The notes beneath the pieces are model-generated. The model was given only the letters and a program-made list of their open reading frames with translations. It searched no databases and was not told the origin of the DNA. From contig NZ_KI421498.1 of assembly GCF_000473105.1 (NCBI RefSeq), forward strand, positions 2,512,009-2,576,008: a stretch of 64,000 nucleotides of DNA, given 5' to 3'. The position numbers were made by a program, and so were the translations under genes. Shown here piece after piece: positions 48,215 to 58,100 of this stretch (position 1 is its first letter; each line of letters begins with the position of its first letter). Origin of the DNA: Phaeobacter inhibens DSM 16374 (GTDB taxonomy: Bacteria > Pseudomonadota > Alphaproteobacteria > Rhodobacterales > Rhodobacteraceae).

Positions 48215-49090
48215 TCAGCCCTTGAAATCAGTCCGGGCATAGCCCTGGAGATAAAGCAGTGCCGTCAGGTCGCCGTGGTTGATACGGATATCACATTCTG
48301 CGGCCACAGATGGTTTGGCGTGCAAGGCAACCCCTGCTCCTGCCCGGCCCAACATGCCGAGATCATTGGCCCCGTCACCGACCGCCATGACATCCGCCTC
48401 GCTCAACCCGAGGCGGGCGGTGATCTGTTCCAGCGCCTCAACCTTGGCAGCGCGCCCCAGAATCGGCATACCAACCTCGCCAGTGAGCAACCCATCGGCG
48501 ACCAGCAACGTATTGGCACGGTTCTCATCGAATCCCAGCTGCTCTGCCACCCGTGAGGTAAAGGCGGTGAACCCACCAGACACCAGCGCCGCGTAGGCCC
48601 CGTCAGCCTTCATCGTAGCCAGCAGCGCGGGCCCACCAGGCATCAAGGTGATGCGACGATCCAAAACCTGAGCAATCACTTCGACAGGCAGCCCTTTCAG
48701 CAGCGCCACGCGCTCCCGCAGGGCGCCGTCGAAATCCAGCTCACCATTCATGGCGCGGGCGGTGATGTCCTTCACGCGCGCACCGACGCCGGCCTCCTCA
48801 GCCAGCTCATCAATACACTCCTGTTGGATCATGGTGCTGTCCATATCGGCCAGCAGCATCTTCTTGCGACGCCCCTCCCTTGGCTGAACCACCAGATCAA
48901 CGCCAAGCTCCTGCAGATCGGCCCAGACCTCCCATTGGTTGTCCGGCAACCGCTCCAAAGAGAACTCCGCAGCAATATCGGGTGCCAGCCACTGTGCGTC
49001 CCCACCAGCCCAGGCATTGCGCAGAGAGTCGACAAGCGCAGGCGCAAGGCAGGGGTTTTTCGGATTGCAAAGCAGGGTGGCAACAAACAT
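48215..49090 (-). CDS. serB: Phosphoserine phosphatase
   Basis: 291 residues from MFVATLLCNP, with GGAG 7 nt upstream. A HAD-family phosphatase for the last step of serine synthesis. The catalytic DxDxT motif is in LLADMDSTMIQQECIDELA (about residues 81-99). ALVSGGFTAFTSRVAEQLG and VMAVGDGANDLGMLGRAG are motifs II and IV. An N-terminal regulatory-type domain of about 75 residues precedes it. It is divergent from serC. Confidence 0.95.
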   Translation of the reverse strand: MFVATLLCNPKNPCLAPALVDSLRNAWAGGDAQWLAPDIAAEFSLERLPDNQWEVWADLQELGVDLVVQPREGRRKKMLLADMDSTMIQQECIDELAEEAGVGARVKDITARAMNGELDFDGALRERVALLKGLPVEVIAQVLDRRITLMPGGPALLATMKADGAYAALVSGGFTAFTSRVAEQLGFDENRANTLLVADGLLTGEVGMPILGRAAKVEALEQITARLGLSEADVMAVGDGANDLGMLGRAGAGVALHAKPSVAAECDIRINHGDLTALLYLQGYARTDFKG

Positions 49091-49324
49091 CGGCAGGCTC
49101 CATTCGGGCGGGGTTGCGCCCGTCATACGCCCGCACGCCCACTATCGCCAAGCCCTCGAATCCACCCCGATGCCAGAACTGTGCTGCCAGCGTCGCACAT
49201 CACGTCGGCCTGCCGCCCTAGGATACATCTGTTTCCGAAAGGCGTCACAACAGGTCGTGAATGATCCCAAAATGGCCGCTATCTGTCGTTTTCCCTGTTG
49301 CCGGGCCGGATTTCAGCCAGTAGC

Positions 49325-49376
49325 CCTATCTGTGGGACACCTCTCCCCAACGAGAGGCGCTTATCTGGAAGGATAG
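49325..49376 (+). promoter_or_regulatory. Structured serC leader that pairs with the Shine-Dalgarno
   Basis: CCTATC (49325-49330) can pair with GGATAG (49371-49376), which overlaps the AGGA ribosome-binding site 5 nt before the serC ATG. Enclosed is a perfect 6-bp hairpin CCTCTC-CCCAAC-GAGAGG (49340-49357). The nested structure would hide the ribosome-binding site. A conserved serC RNA motif has been reported from alphaproteobacteria; I cannot confirm this is one. The rest of the 291-bp serB-serC spacer shows nothing else distinct. Confidence 0.5.
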
Positions 49377-49381
49377 CAGTA

Positions 49382-50536
49382 ATGGCTATTGAACAACCGG
49401 CAACGCGGCCGGGTAATCCGCGTTTTTCTTCTGGCCCCTGCGCCAAACCCCCCGCATTTGATCTGACCAAACTTGCAGGCGCGCCCTTGGGCCGCAGCCA
49501 CCGTGCTGCCGTTGGCAAGGACAAGCTGCTCGCCGCAATTGAAGGCACGCGCGAAATCCTCGGCGTACCGGCGGATTACCGCATTGGCATCGTGCCTGCC
49601 TCGGACACCGGCGCTGTTGAGATGGCAATGTGGAACCTGCTGGGCGCGCGCGGCGCGGAGATGCTGGCCTGGGAAAGCTTTGGCGCGGGCTGGGTTACGG
49701 ATGTTGTCAAACAGCTGAAACTGGACGCGGTTGTGAAGACCGCCGACTACGGTGAGCTGGTCGATCTGGCCTCTGTCGATTTCAACAATGACGTCGTTTT
49801 CACCTGGAACGGCACGACATCCGGCGTGCGTGTGCCCAACGGTGACTGGATTCCATCCGACCGTGATGGGCTGACCATCTGCGATGCGACCTCTGCTGCC
49901 TTCGCGCAGGATCTGCCGTGGGACAAACTGGATGTGACCACCTTCTCCTGGCAGAAAGTTCTGGGTGGTGAGGCCGCACATGGCATGATCATCCTGTCCC
50001 CGCGCGCGGTCGAACGGCTGGAAAGCTATACCCCAGCCTGGCCCCTGCCGAAGATCTTCCGCCTGACCAAAGGCGGCAAGCTGATCGACGGTATCTTCAA
50101 GGGGGCGACGATCAATACACCGTCCATGCTGGCGGTTGAGGATTACCTGCTGGCGCTGGACTGGGCGCGGTCTGTTGGTGGTCTGGACGGGTTGAAGGCG
50201 CGCGCGGACGCAAATGCCCAGGCGATCTTCAACTTTTGTGCCAACCGCCCCTGGATCGCCAATCTGGCAACGGATGTCGCGACACGGTCAAACACCTCAG
50301 TCTGCCTGAAGTTCACCGATCCCCGCATTCAGGACGGCGCTGTATTTGCCAAGGCAATCGCCAAGCGGCTGGAGGCGGAGAACATCGCTCTGGACATCGG
50401 CGCCTATCGCGACGCGCCGGCCGGCCTGCGCATCTGGTGCGGCGGCACGGTTGAAACCTCAGATATCGAGGCCATGCTGCCCTGGCTCGAATGGGCCTTT
50501 GAGGTCGAAATCGCAGCACAATCGGCAGCGGCCTGA
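49382..50536 (+). CDS. serC: Phosphoserine aminotransferase
   Basis: 384 residues, of the longer class V aminotransferase subgroup common in alphaproteobacteria. It makes 3-phosphoserine from 3-phosphohydroxypyruvate with glutamate. The start gives [24 protein letters not shown]. The PLP lysine is in [16 protein letters not shown] (about residue 195). [20 protein letters not shown] and [13 protein letters not shown] contact the cofactor. serA follows after 116 bp. Confidence 0.96.
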   Translation: MAIEQPATRPGNPRFSSGPCAKPPAFDLTKLAGAPLGRSHRAAVGKDKLLAAIEGTREILGVPADYRIGIVPASDTGAVEMAMWNLLGARGAEMLAWESFGAGWVTDVVKQLKLDAVVKTADYGELVDLASVDFNNDVVFTWNGTTSGVRVPNGDWIPSDRDGLTICDATSAAFAQDLPWDKLDVTTFSWQKVLGGEAAHGMIILSPRAVERLESYTPAWPLPKIFRLTKGGKLIDGIFKGATINTPSMLAVEDYLLALDWARSVGGLDGLKARADANAQAIFNFCANRPWIANLATDVATRSNTSVCLKFTDPRIQDGAVFAKAIAKRLEAENIALDIGAYRDAPAGLRIWCGGTVETSDIEAMLPWLEWAFEVEIAAQSAAA

Positions 50537-50652
50537 TCAAGACGCCGCCTGCCCGACCAACCAAATCGGGCAGGCACCATATACCCTGACGTCTAGCGCG
50601 GCGTCATTCCAGACATTCGGCCCAACCGGCCCCCGCATGAAGGACCTAACCC

Positions 50653-52248
50653 ATGGCTCCCAAAGTTCTCATTTCCGACAAGCTGTCCGAAGCCGCTGTT
50701 CAGATTTTCCGTGATCGCGGTATCGACGTTGATTTCCAGCCCGACCTGGGTAAGGACAAGGACAAACTGGCCGCAATCATCGGCGACTACGACGGGCTTG
50801 CGATCCGTTCGGCCACCAAGGTGACGCAGAAGATTCTCGACAATGCCACCAACCTCAAGGTGATCGCCCGCGCCGGCATCGGCACCGATAATATCGACAA
50901 GGATGCTGCCTCGCAGAAGGGCGTGATCGTGATGAACACGCCTTTTGGCAATATGATCACCACCGCCGAGCATGCCATCGCCATGATGTTTGCTGTCGCG
51001 CGACAGATCCCTGAGGCCTCCGCCTCGACCCATGCCGGAAAATGGGAGAAATCCAAATTCATGGGGGTCGAACTGACCAACAAGACGCTGGGTGTGATCG
51101 GTGCCGGAAACATCGGTGGCATTGTCTGCGACCGTGCGCGTGGACTGAAGATGAAAGTCGTCGCCTATGACCCCTTCCTCAGCCAGGAAAAGGCCGACAA
51201 GATCGGCGTCGAGAAGGTCGAGCTGGATGAGCTGCTCGCGCGGGCAGATTTCATCACCCTGCATGTGCCTCTGACCGATCAGACACGGAACATCCTGTCC
51301 AAGGAGAACCTGGAAAAAACCAAGAAAGGCGTCCGTATCATCAATTGCGCCCGTGGTGGTCTGGTGGATGAGGCTGCTCTGGCAGAGCTGCTGACCTCCG
51401 GCCATGTTGCCGGTGCAGCCTTTGATGTCTTTTCCGAAGAACCGGCCAAAACTAATCCGCTCTTCGGCCTACCAAACGTAGTCTGTACCCCGCATCTGGG
51501 CGCCGCCACCAGTGAGGCACAGGAAAATGTCGCCCTGCAGGTCGCGGAACAGATGTCCAACTATCTGCTGGACGGTGCTGTCGAAAACGCGCTGAACATG
51601 CCTTCGATGACCGCTGAGGAAGCCCGTGTGATGGGTCCCTGGGTTGCACTCTCCGGCCACCTCGGCGGCTTTATCGGACAGATGACCGATGAACCCATTC
51701 AGGCGATCAATATCCTGTATGACGGTGTGGCCTCCGAGATGAACCTCGCCGCACTGAACTGCTCGGTTGTGGCAGGCATCATGAAGAAGCTGAACCCGGA
51801 CGTGAATATGGTGTCCGCACCAGTGGTGGCCCGCGAACGCGGCATTCAGATCTCCACCACCAATCAGGATAAGTCCGGCACCTTTGACGGTTATATCAAG
51901 GTCACGGTGGTCACCAGCAAGCGCGAGCGTTCGGTGGCCGGAACCGTGTTCTCCGACGGCAAACCACGCTTCATCCAGATCAAGGGCATCAATATCGACG
52001 CCGAGGTTGGCGCGCATATGCTCTATACCACCAACGAAGATGTCCCCGGCATCATTGGTACACTGGGGCAGATCCTGGGCGACATGGGCGTCAATATCGC
52101 CAACTTTACCCTCGGTCGGTCCGAGGCTGGTGGGGAGGCCATCGCGCTTCTTTACGTTGATGAACCGGTGCCCGCAGCCGCCCGGGCAGCTTTGGCAGAA
52201 ACCGAGTTCTTCAACCAGATCAAACCGCTGCAATTCGATGTCGGCTGA
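50653..52248 (+). CDS. serA: D-3-phosphoglycerate dehydrogenase
   Basis: 531 residues, the long form with an extra intervening domain and a C-terminal ACT domain. It oxidises 3-phosphoglycerate with NAD as the first serine step. The NAD loop is LGVIGAGNIGGIVCDRA (about residues 145-161), the catalytic Arg/Glu/His are in NCARGGLVDE and CTPHLGAATSEAQ. The ACT segment DVPGIIGTLGQILGDMGVNIANFTLGR (about 465-491) would bind serine. A strong terminator follows. Confidence 0.97.
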   Translation: MAPKVLISDKLSEAAVQIFRDRGIDVDFQPDLGKDKDKLAAIIGDYDGLAIRSATKVTQKILDNATNLKVIARAGIGTDNIDKDAASQKGVIVMNTPFGNMITTAEHAIAMMFAVARQIPEASASTHAGKWEKSKFMGVELTNKTLGVIGAGNIGGIVCDRARGLKMKVVAYDPFLSQEKADKIGVEKVELDELLARADFITLHVPLTDQTRNILSKENLEKTKKGVRIINCARGGLVDEAALAELLTSGHVAGAAFDVFSEEPAKTNPLFGLPNVVCTPHLGAATSEAQENVALQVAEQMSNYLLDGAVENALNMPSMTAEEARVMGPWVALSGHLGGFIGQMTDEPIQAINILYDGVASEMNLAALNCSVVAGIMKKLNPDVNMVSAPVVARERGIQISTTNQDKSGTFDGYIKVTVVTSKRERSVAGTVFSDGKPRFIQIKGINIDAEVGAHMLYTTNEDVPGIIGTLGQILGDMGVNIANFTLGRSEAGGEAIALLYVDEPVPAAARAALAETEFFNQIKPLQFDVG

Positions 52249-52275
52249 GTTCTAGTTCAGCTACGATTTGAACAG

Positions 52276-52308
52276 ATGCGCCGCCCGGGTATAAGGGCGG
52301 CGCATTTT
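52276..52308 (+). terminator. Intrinsic terminator after serA
   Basis: ATGCGCCGCCC and GGGCGGCGCAT form a perfect 11-bp stem (52276-52286 with 52295-52305), followed by TTT, about 30 bp past the serA stop. Confidence 0.85.
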
Positions 52309-52350
52309 ACGTTTCGCCTCTGTTGATGACACCCTGAGGGACCCCGCCCT

Positions 52351-53091
52351 ATGACCAGACCTACGACAAGCCCAATCTACGCCATCGGTGATATTCACGG
52401 CCAGCTGGAGATGTTGGAGCAAGCCCTGGAATGTATCGAAGCAGACGGCGGCCGCGACGCACAGGTGGTGTTCCTTGGCGATTATATTGACCGCGGACCT
52501 GATAGCCGGGGTGTCATTGACCTGCTGATCCGCGGCCAGACAGAAGGACGTGACTGGACCACGCTCCTTGGTAATCATGACCGCATGTTCGCATGGTTCA
52601 TGGAAGATATCCCGCGTCACGACCCGCATATGCTGGTTGGCTATCACTGGCTGCATGAACGCATCGGCGGGATCGAAACCCTGGAAAGCTACGGCGTTGC
52701 AGTCCCTGAACGCACCCGGCTGGAGGACGTCCATGCAGCGGCAAGGGCTGCTGTGCCAGACAGCCATGTCACCTTCCTTCGACAGCTAAAACCAATGTAT
52801 CAGACCGATGATCTGGCTTTCGTCCACGCAGGGATCAAACCCGGTATCTCACTGGATGACCAAGTCGAAAACGATCTGGTATGGATCCGCCAGCCCTTCC
52901 ACAGACACACCGCCCAGCACCCGAAACTGATCATTCACGGCCATACACCGGTGGATACCCCCACGCATTATGGTAACCGCGTCAACCTCGACACCGGAGC
53001 GGGCTACGGCAAACCGCTCACAACAGCTGTCTTTGAAGGTGCCTCAGCCTGGTCTCTCAGTGACACAGGGCGACGAAAGCTAGCCCCATAG
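52351..53091 (+). CDS. Calcineurin-like metallophosphoesterase
   Basis: 246 residues. All metal motifs of the PPP/ApaH-like superfamily are present: AIGDIHGQLEML (residues 10-21), FLGDYIDRGPDSRG, LLGNHDRM and IIHGHTPVD. This resembles bacterial serine/threonine protein phosphatases and diadenosine tetraphosphatases. Which of these it hydrolyses cannot be decided. It is separated from serA by a terminator and so has its own promoter. Confidence 0.9.
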   Translation: MTRPTTSPIYAIGDIHGQLEMLEQALECIEADGGRDAQVVFLGDYIDRGPDSRGVIDLLIRGQTEGRDWTTLLGNHDRMFAWFMEDIPRHDPHMLVGYHWLHERIGGIETLESYGVAVPERTRLEDVHAAARAAVPDSHVTFLRQLKPMYQTDDLAFVHAGIKPGISLDDQVENDLVWIRQPFHRHTAQHPKLIIHGHTPVDTPTHYGNRVNLDTGAGYGKPLTTAVFEGASAWSLSDTGRRKLAP

Positions 53092-53509
53092 CCATCTTCC
53101 CTTGGCCGAATATGCGGAGTGACCGACTTTGCGGGAAGAGCTCCGTAGCGAGGGCACGCCATGCGACGGAGTAAACGTGAAGCCGCCCATCATCTTGGAA
53201 CAGGATACGCTGGGCTTAACAATAGATTCCAGAGACCTGTTGCAGTCTGGCGCAAGGCTGATAGTCAATATCGGCGAGATCGCGGAAGTTCAGATCCGTC
53301 AGGCGGACATCGGTCACGTCACCATCGGCGACCCTGTTGGATTGAGGTCTCGGCGAAGTATCTATCTGACATGCTGCATAGCCAGTAGAGCGTATGTTCT
53401 ACTCCCTTCATCTCCTCAGGGAAGATACTGAACGAAGCGATTGCATATCCTCGAGGTGGATTGCGGCCTAAGGCCAATGAGGGAGCAGACAGCCCCTCCC
53501 CCACGTATA
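53092..53509. other. Intergenic region with a possible gene remnant
   Basis: About 420 bp with no confident gene. A rightward frame (53129-53431, 100 codons) contains ARLIVNIGEIAEVQIRQADI-like sequence followed by GHVTIGDPVGLR, which recalls the C-terminal part of HlyD-type membrane fusion proteins. It lacks the N-terminal domains and its tail reads as non-coding. It may be a decayed fragment or a chance frame. Confidence 0.3.
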
Positions 53510-54175
53510 TCAAAAATCCAGATCGGCGTAATGCGCAGGTGGGCTGAAACCGGGGATCTGATCGGCAAGAATCGAGCGGAAGGCCGGACGCGATTTGATC
53601 TTGGCGTACCAATCCTTGACCACCGCCGACCGGTTCCAATCCACGTCCGAAATATAGTCCAGCGACGACAGATGCGCGGCCGCCGCGAAGTCTGCCAGTG
53701 TCATCTGATCGCCAGCAAGCCAACGGCGGTGATCGAGCAGCCAGGCAAGATAATCTAGATGATACTTGATTGCCCGCGCGCCGGCCTTGACGTTGCCGCT
53801 GTCAGGATAACCTTGGCCAGTCACCTTCTTGTTCACCCGCTCATATAGCAGTTTGGAGGTGACCTCATGGTGGAATTTGTCGTCAAACCAACTGACCAGA
53901 CGGCGCACCTCATAACGGCCCTCGGGGTCGCTGGGCATCAGAGATGGGTCGGGGCGGGTCTCTTCGAGATATTCGCAGATGGCAGCGCTTTCGGCCATCA
54001 ACTTACCATCCAGACGGATCACCGGCACCTTGGCAGCAGGGTTGCGACGCAGGAAATCGGCCTCTTTCTCCCAGTAACGCTCCTCGACCAGCTCAACCTC
54101 GATCCGCTTTTCGGCCAGCGACAGGCGCACTTTGCGGCAAAAGGGTGAGAGGGGCACATGATAGAGGCGGGCCAT
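53510..54175 (-). CDS. Glutathione S-transferase
   Basis: 221 residues from MARLYHVPLSPFCRKVRLSL. The thioredoxin-like N-terminal domain has the catalytic-region SPFC and the glutathione-binding NPAAKVPVI and MAESAAICEYLEE motifs. The helical C-terminal domain contains LAGDQMTLADFAAAAHLSSLDYI, the N-capping box of the family. The class and substrate cannot be assigned. The gene upstream on the same strand, mtgA, ends 66 bp before its start. Confidence 0.92.
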   Translation of the reverse strand: MARLYHVPLSPFCRKVRLSLAEKRIEVELVEERYWEKEADFLRRNPAAKVPVIRLDGKLMAESAAICEYLEETRPDPSLMPSDPEGRYEVRRLVSWFDDKFHHEVTSKLLYERVNKKVTGQGYPDSGNVKAGARAIKYHLDYLAWLLDHRRWLAGDQMTLADFAAAAHLSSLDYISDVDWNRSAVVKDWYAKIKSRPAFRSILADQIPGFSPPAHYADLDF

Positions 54176-54241
54176 GGGACAGCGGATCTCCTGTTGCGGG
54201 CGGCTGGGGTCAGACAGCAATGCCCAAAAGCGGCAGAAGTT

Positions 54242-55012
54242 TCAATCCTCGAAACAGGCCGCGCGGCCATCTGCGCGAATGGTGGCCGCACCATCCATGA
54301 TCTGGGCTGCGCGTTTGCGCATGAACGCGGTGGGTTTGGCCGCTGAACGCTCTTTGGGGTTGGGCAAAACGGTGGCTAGAAGTGCGGCCTGCCTGCGGCT
54401 CAGTTCATCCGGACCGACACCGAAATAATGCCGCGCGGCAGCCTCGGCGCCAAACACACCTTCGCCCATTTCAGCAACATTCAGATAGACCTCAAGGATA
54501 CGCCGCTTGGTCCAAACGGCCTCAACCATCGGGGTCATCAGCGTTTCCAGCGCCTTGCGGAACCAACTGCGCCCCTGCCAGAGAAACACGTTTTTTACCA
54601 CCTGCTGAGAAATGGTGGAGCCGCCGCGTTGACCACCGTCAGCGATTGCAGCGCGAATGGCCTGCGCATCCAGCCCCCAGTGCTGGCAGAATCGGGCATC
54701 CTCAGCCGCCACGACAGACCGCCCCAGCGCCGGTGCGATATGTTCGATCGGCACCCACTCACGATCAACATCCCCAAGGCGGCGATATTCCGACCAGATG
54801 GTATGTGTGGTGGGCGGGTTGATCACCGAAAACAACAGGATCGGCAACAGGGTCACAACCAGAAAACCCAAGGTGGCCCGCCCCAGCCAGCGCCGCAACA
54901 GGCGGCGGGGAGAGAGCTTTGCGCGGGCCTTGCTTTTGCCTGCTGCCTTGCTTTGCTTCTTGCCCTTTGTTGAGGGTTTCGATGCTTTGGTTGATTTTTC
55001 TGCCTTCGCCAT
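54242..55012 (-). CDS. mtgA: Monofunctional peptidoglycan glycosyltransferase
   Basis: 256 residues from MAKAEKSTKASK. A lysine-rich cytoplasmic stretch of about 45 residues is followed by a membrane helix (about 50-68, LGFLVVTLLPILLFSVI). The GT51 domain has catalytic Glu in VVAAEDARFCQHWGLD and the family motifs RGGSTISQQVVKNVFLW and KRRILEVYLNVAEMGEGVFG. No transpeptidase domain follows, so it only polymerises glycan from lipid II. uppP, which recycles the lipid carrier, is also in the window. Confidence 0.95.
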   Translation of the reverse strand: MAKAEKSTKASKPSTKGKKQSKAAGKSKARAKLSPRRLLRRWLGRATLGFLVVTLLPILLFSVINPPTTHTIWSEYRRLGDVDREWVPIEHIAPALGRSVVAAEDARFCQHWGLDAQAIRAAIADGGQRGGSTISQQVVKNVFLWQGRSWFRKALETLMTPMVEAVWTKRRILEVYLNVAEMGEGVFGAEAAARHYFGVGPDELSRRQAALLATVLPNPKERSAAKPTAFMRKRAAQIMDGAATIRADGRAACFED

Positions 55013-55104
55013 AAGGTCTCTATACGGCAGAGATCGGGCTTGCTCCAACCGGGAAATCCCTTCGCCCGCAAGAGATTGCCCAGCCGCAGTGTCCAGATGT
55101 GAAA

Positions 55105-55133
55105 AGGCCCCGACCACAGCAGCGGTCGGAGCC
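55105..55133 (-). terminator. Terminator after gltB
   Basis: On the minus strand CCGACC and GGTCGG arms, extended by GGC/GCC, form a hairpin followed by TTTT, about 35 bp past the gltB stop. Confidence 0.7.
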
Positions 55134-55166
55134 CATCCAAGGCACATGCAGAGGAGGTGGCGGGGC

Positions 55167-58100
55167 CTATTCCGCCGGAACGGCTGTAGCCTCAAGCGTC
55201 AGAGGCTGCGGCAGCTTGTTCAGCATTTCCTTCGGGCAGATTTGCAGGAAATTGCCCTTCTCGTTCTCCCAATGCTGCAGGATTTCAGCGGCCTTGCGGC
55301 TACCTGTTTCCTGCAGATGGCGCTCAATCAGACCTTTCAGCTGATCGTCCCAATGGGCGACGGTCACCGCACAGGTCACCAGTGACTCCATGTTCATCAT
55401 GGTTTCGGCCTTGCCCTCGGGATCGTAGATATAGGCCATGCCGCCGGTCATGCCTGCACCGAAGTTGGCACCAATGGAGCCGAGGATTACCGCGATACCA
55501 CCGGTCATATATTCACAGCCACAGGCGCCACAGCCCTCGACCACCACGCTCGCGCCGGAGTTACGGACGGCAAAGCGTTCACCGGCACGACCCGCAGCAA
55601 ACAGATAGCCATCGGTCGCACCATAGAGAACAGTGTTCCCGACAATGGTGTTTTCGCTCGCATTCAGCGGCGACGCCATCGGCGGACGCACGACGATGGT
55701 ACCGCCCGACAGACCCTTACCGACATAGTCATTGGCATCACCGGACACTTCCAGCTTCAGACCCGGTGCTGCAAAGGCGCCCAGCGACTGACCAGCAGAG
55801 CCCTGCAGCTTCACCGTCAGGTGATCGGACTGCAGCGTGTTGCGCATACCGAAGTTGCGGACAATGTGGCTGGAGGTACGGGTGCCGACGGTCCGGTGGG
55901 TGTTCTGCACCGCATAGGACAACTGCATCTTTTCGCCATCTTGCAGGAACCGCGCCGCGTCGCGGACAATTTCCTTGTCCAACGTATCAGGCACTGCGTT
56001 ACGGTCTTTATCGCGGTTGTAGACGATATTGGCAGAGCCATCGACGGTGATCAGCAGCGGATTAAGATCCAGATCATCCAAATGTGCCGATCCGCGCGAG
56101 ACCTGCGCCAGAAGATCCGCACGGCCAATCACCTCATCCAGCGACCGCGCGCCGATGGAGGCGAGGATTTCCCGTACCTCCTGAGCGTAGAAGGTGATCA
56201 GGTTCACAACCTTATCTGCATTGCCGGTGAACTTGCCGCGCAGCGCTTCGTCTTGGGTGCAGACCCCCACAGGACAGGTGTTGGACTGACACTGGCGCAC
56301 CATGATGCAGCCCATTGCGATCAGCGCCGCAGTGCCGATGCCGTATTCCTCGGCGCCCAGCATTGCGGCCATCACAATATCGCGCCCAGTGCGCAATCCG
56401 CCGTCGGTGCGCAGCGTCACCCGCTCGCGCAGGTTGTTCATTGCCAGCACCTGATGCGCCTCTGTCAGACCCATCTCCCACGGCAGGCCGGCATATTTGA
56501 TCGAGGTCGCAGGCGACGCGCCGGTGCCGCCGTTGTGACCTGAAATCAGGATGATGTCAGCCTTGGCCTTGGCCACGCCTGCGGCAATGGTGCCAACGCC
56601 GGAAGACGCCACCAGCTTCACCGTCACCTTGCAACGCGGGTTGATCTGTTTCAGGTCATAGATCAGCTGCGCCAGGTCCTCGATCGAGTAGATATCATGG
56701 TGCGGCGGCGGCGAGATCAGGGTCACCCCCTTGGTTGAGTGACGCAGGCGGGCGATCAGGTCAGTGACCTTCATCCCCGGCAGCTGGCCGCCCTCACCGG
56801 GCTTGGCGCCCTGGGCCACCTTGATCTCCAGCTCTTCGCACTGGTTCAGGTATTCAGCAGTCACACCAAAGCGGCCCGACGCCACCTGCTTGATCTTTGC
56901 AGACGGATTGTCGCCGTTCGGCTCTGGTACGAAATGTGCCGGATCTTCGCCACCCTCACCGGAATCAGATTTCGCACCGATCCGGTTCATCGCCACATTC
57001 AGCGTTTTGTGCGCCTCGGGCGACAACGCGCCAAGGGACATGCCCGGCGTGACGAACCGTTTGCGGATAGAGGTGATTGATTCAACCTCTTCAATCGGCA
57101 CCGCTTCACCCATCGGTTTGACCTGCAGCAGATCCCGCAGATGGATCGGCGGATTCGACTGCATTTTGGCCGAATACTGCTTCCACAGCTCAAACGAGGC
57201 GCGGTTGCAGGCCATCTGCATCATATGCATCGAGGTGGCTTCCCAAGCGTGGGTCTCACCAGTCTTGCGGGCCTTATAGAAACCGCCGATGGGCAGAACG
57301 TCCTGACCATTATCCCATGCCTTGGCGTGGATCTCTTCCAGTTTGCTCTGGATACCGGTCACGCCGATACCAGAAATACGTGAGGTCATGCCGGGGAAGA
57401 ATTCCGCACACATGGCACGGGACAGGCCCACCGCCTCAAAGTTGAGACCGCCGCGATAAGAAGAAATTACCGAGATACCCATCTTCGCCATGATCTTCAG
57501 CAGACCTTGGTCGATGGCTTCGCGGTAGCGGGCGACGTTTTCAGTGAGATTGCCGTCCAGCAGACCACGATCGATGCGGTCAGCCAGCGAATCTTCGGCC
57601 AGATAGGCGTTAACCACAGTGGCACCACAACCGATCAGAACCGCGAAATAATGCGGGTCGATACACTCGGCGGAGCGTACATTGAGCGAGCAAAAGGTCC
57701 GCAGACCCTTGCGGGTCAGATGCGAATGCACTGCAGACGTCGCCAGAATCATCGGCATCGCCACGCGCCCCTCGCCGGAATGCTGGTCGGTCAGGACGAT
57801 GTGACCGGCACCGGAGCTGACAGCCTCTTCCGCCTCGGCACGGATGCGCGCCAAGGCAGCGTTCAGCGACCCCCGACCGGGGGCAAAGCTACAGTCGATT
57901 TCTGCCAGCGGCGCGTTCAGATTCTGAACCAATTCGTCCCACTGGGAATTGCCGACAAAGGGGCTTTCCAGCACGATGATCTCGGTCTGAGAACTGTCTT
58001 CGTCCAGCACGTTTTTGAGATTACCGAACCGAGTTTTCAGCGACATCACGCGATATTCGCGCAAGGAGTCGATAGGCGGGTTGGTCACCTGCGAGAAGTT

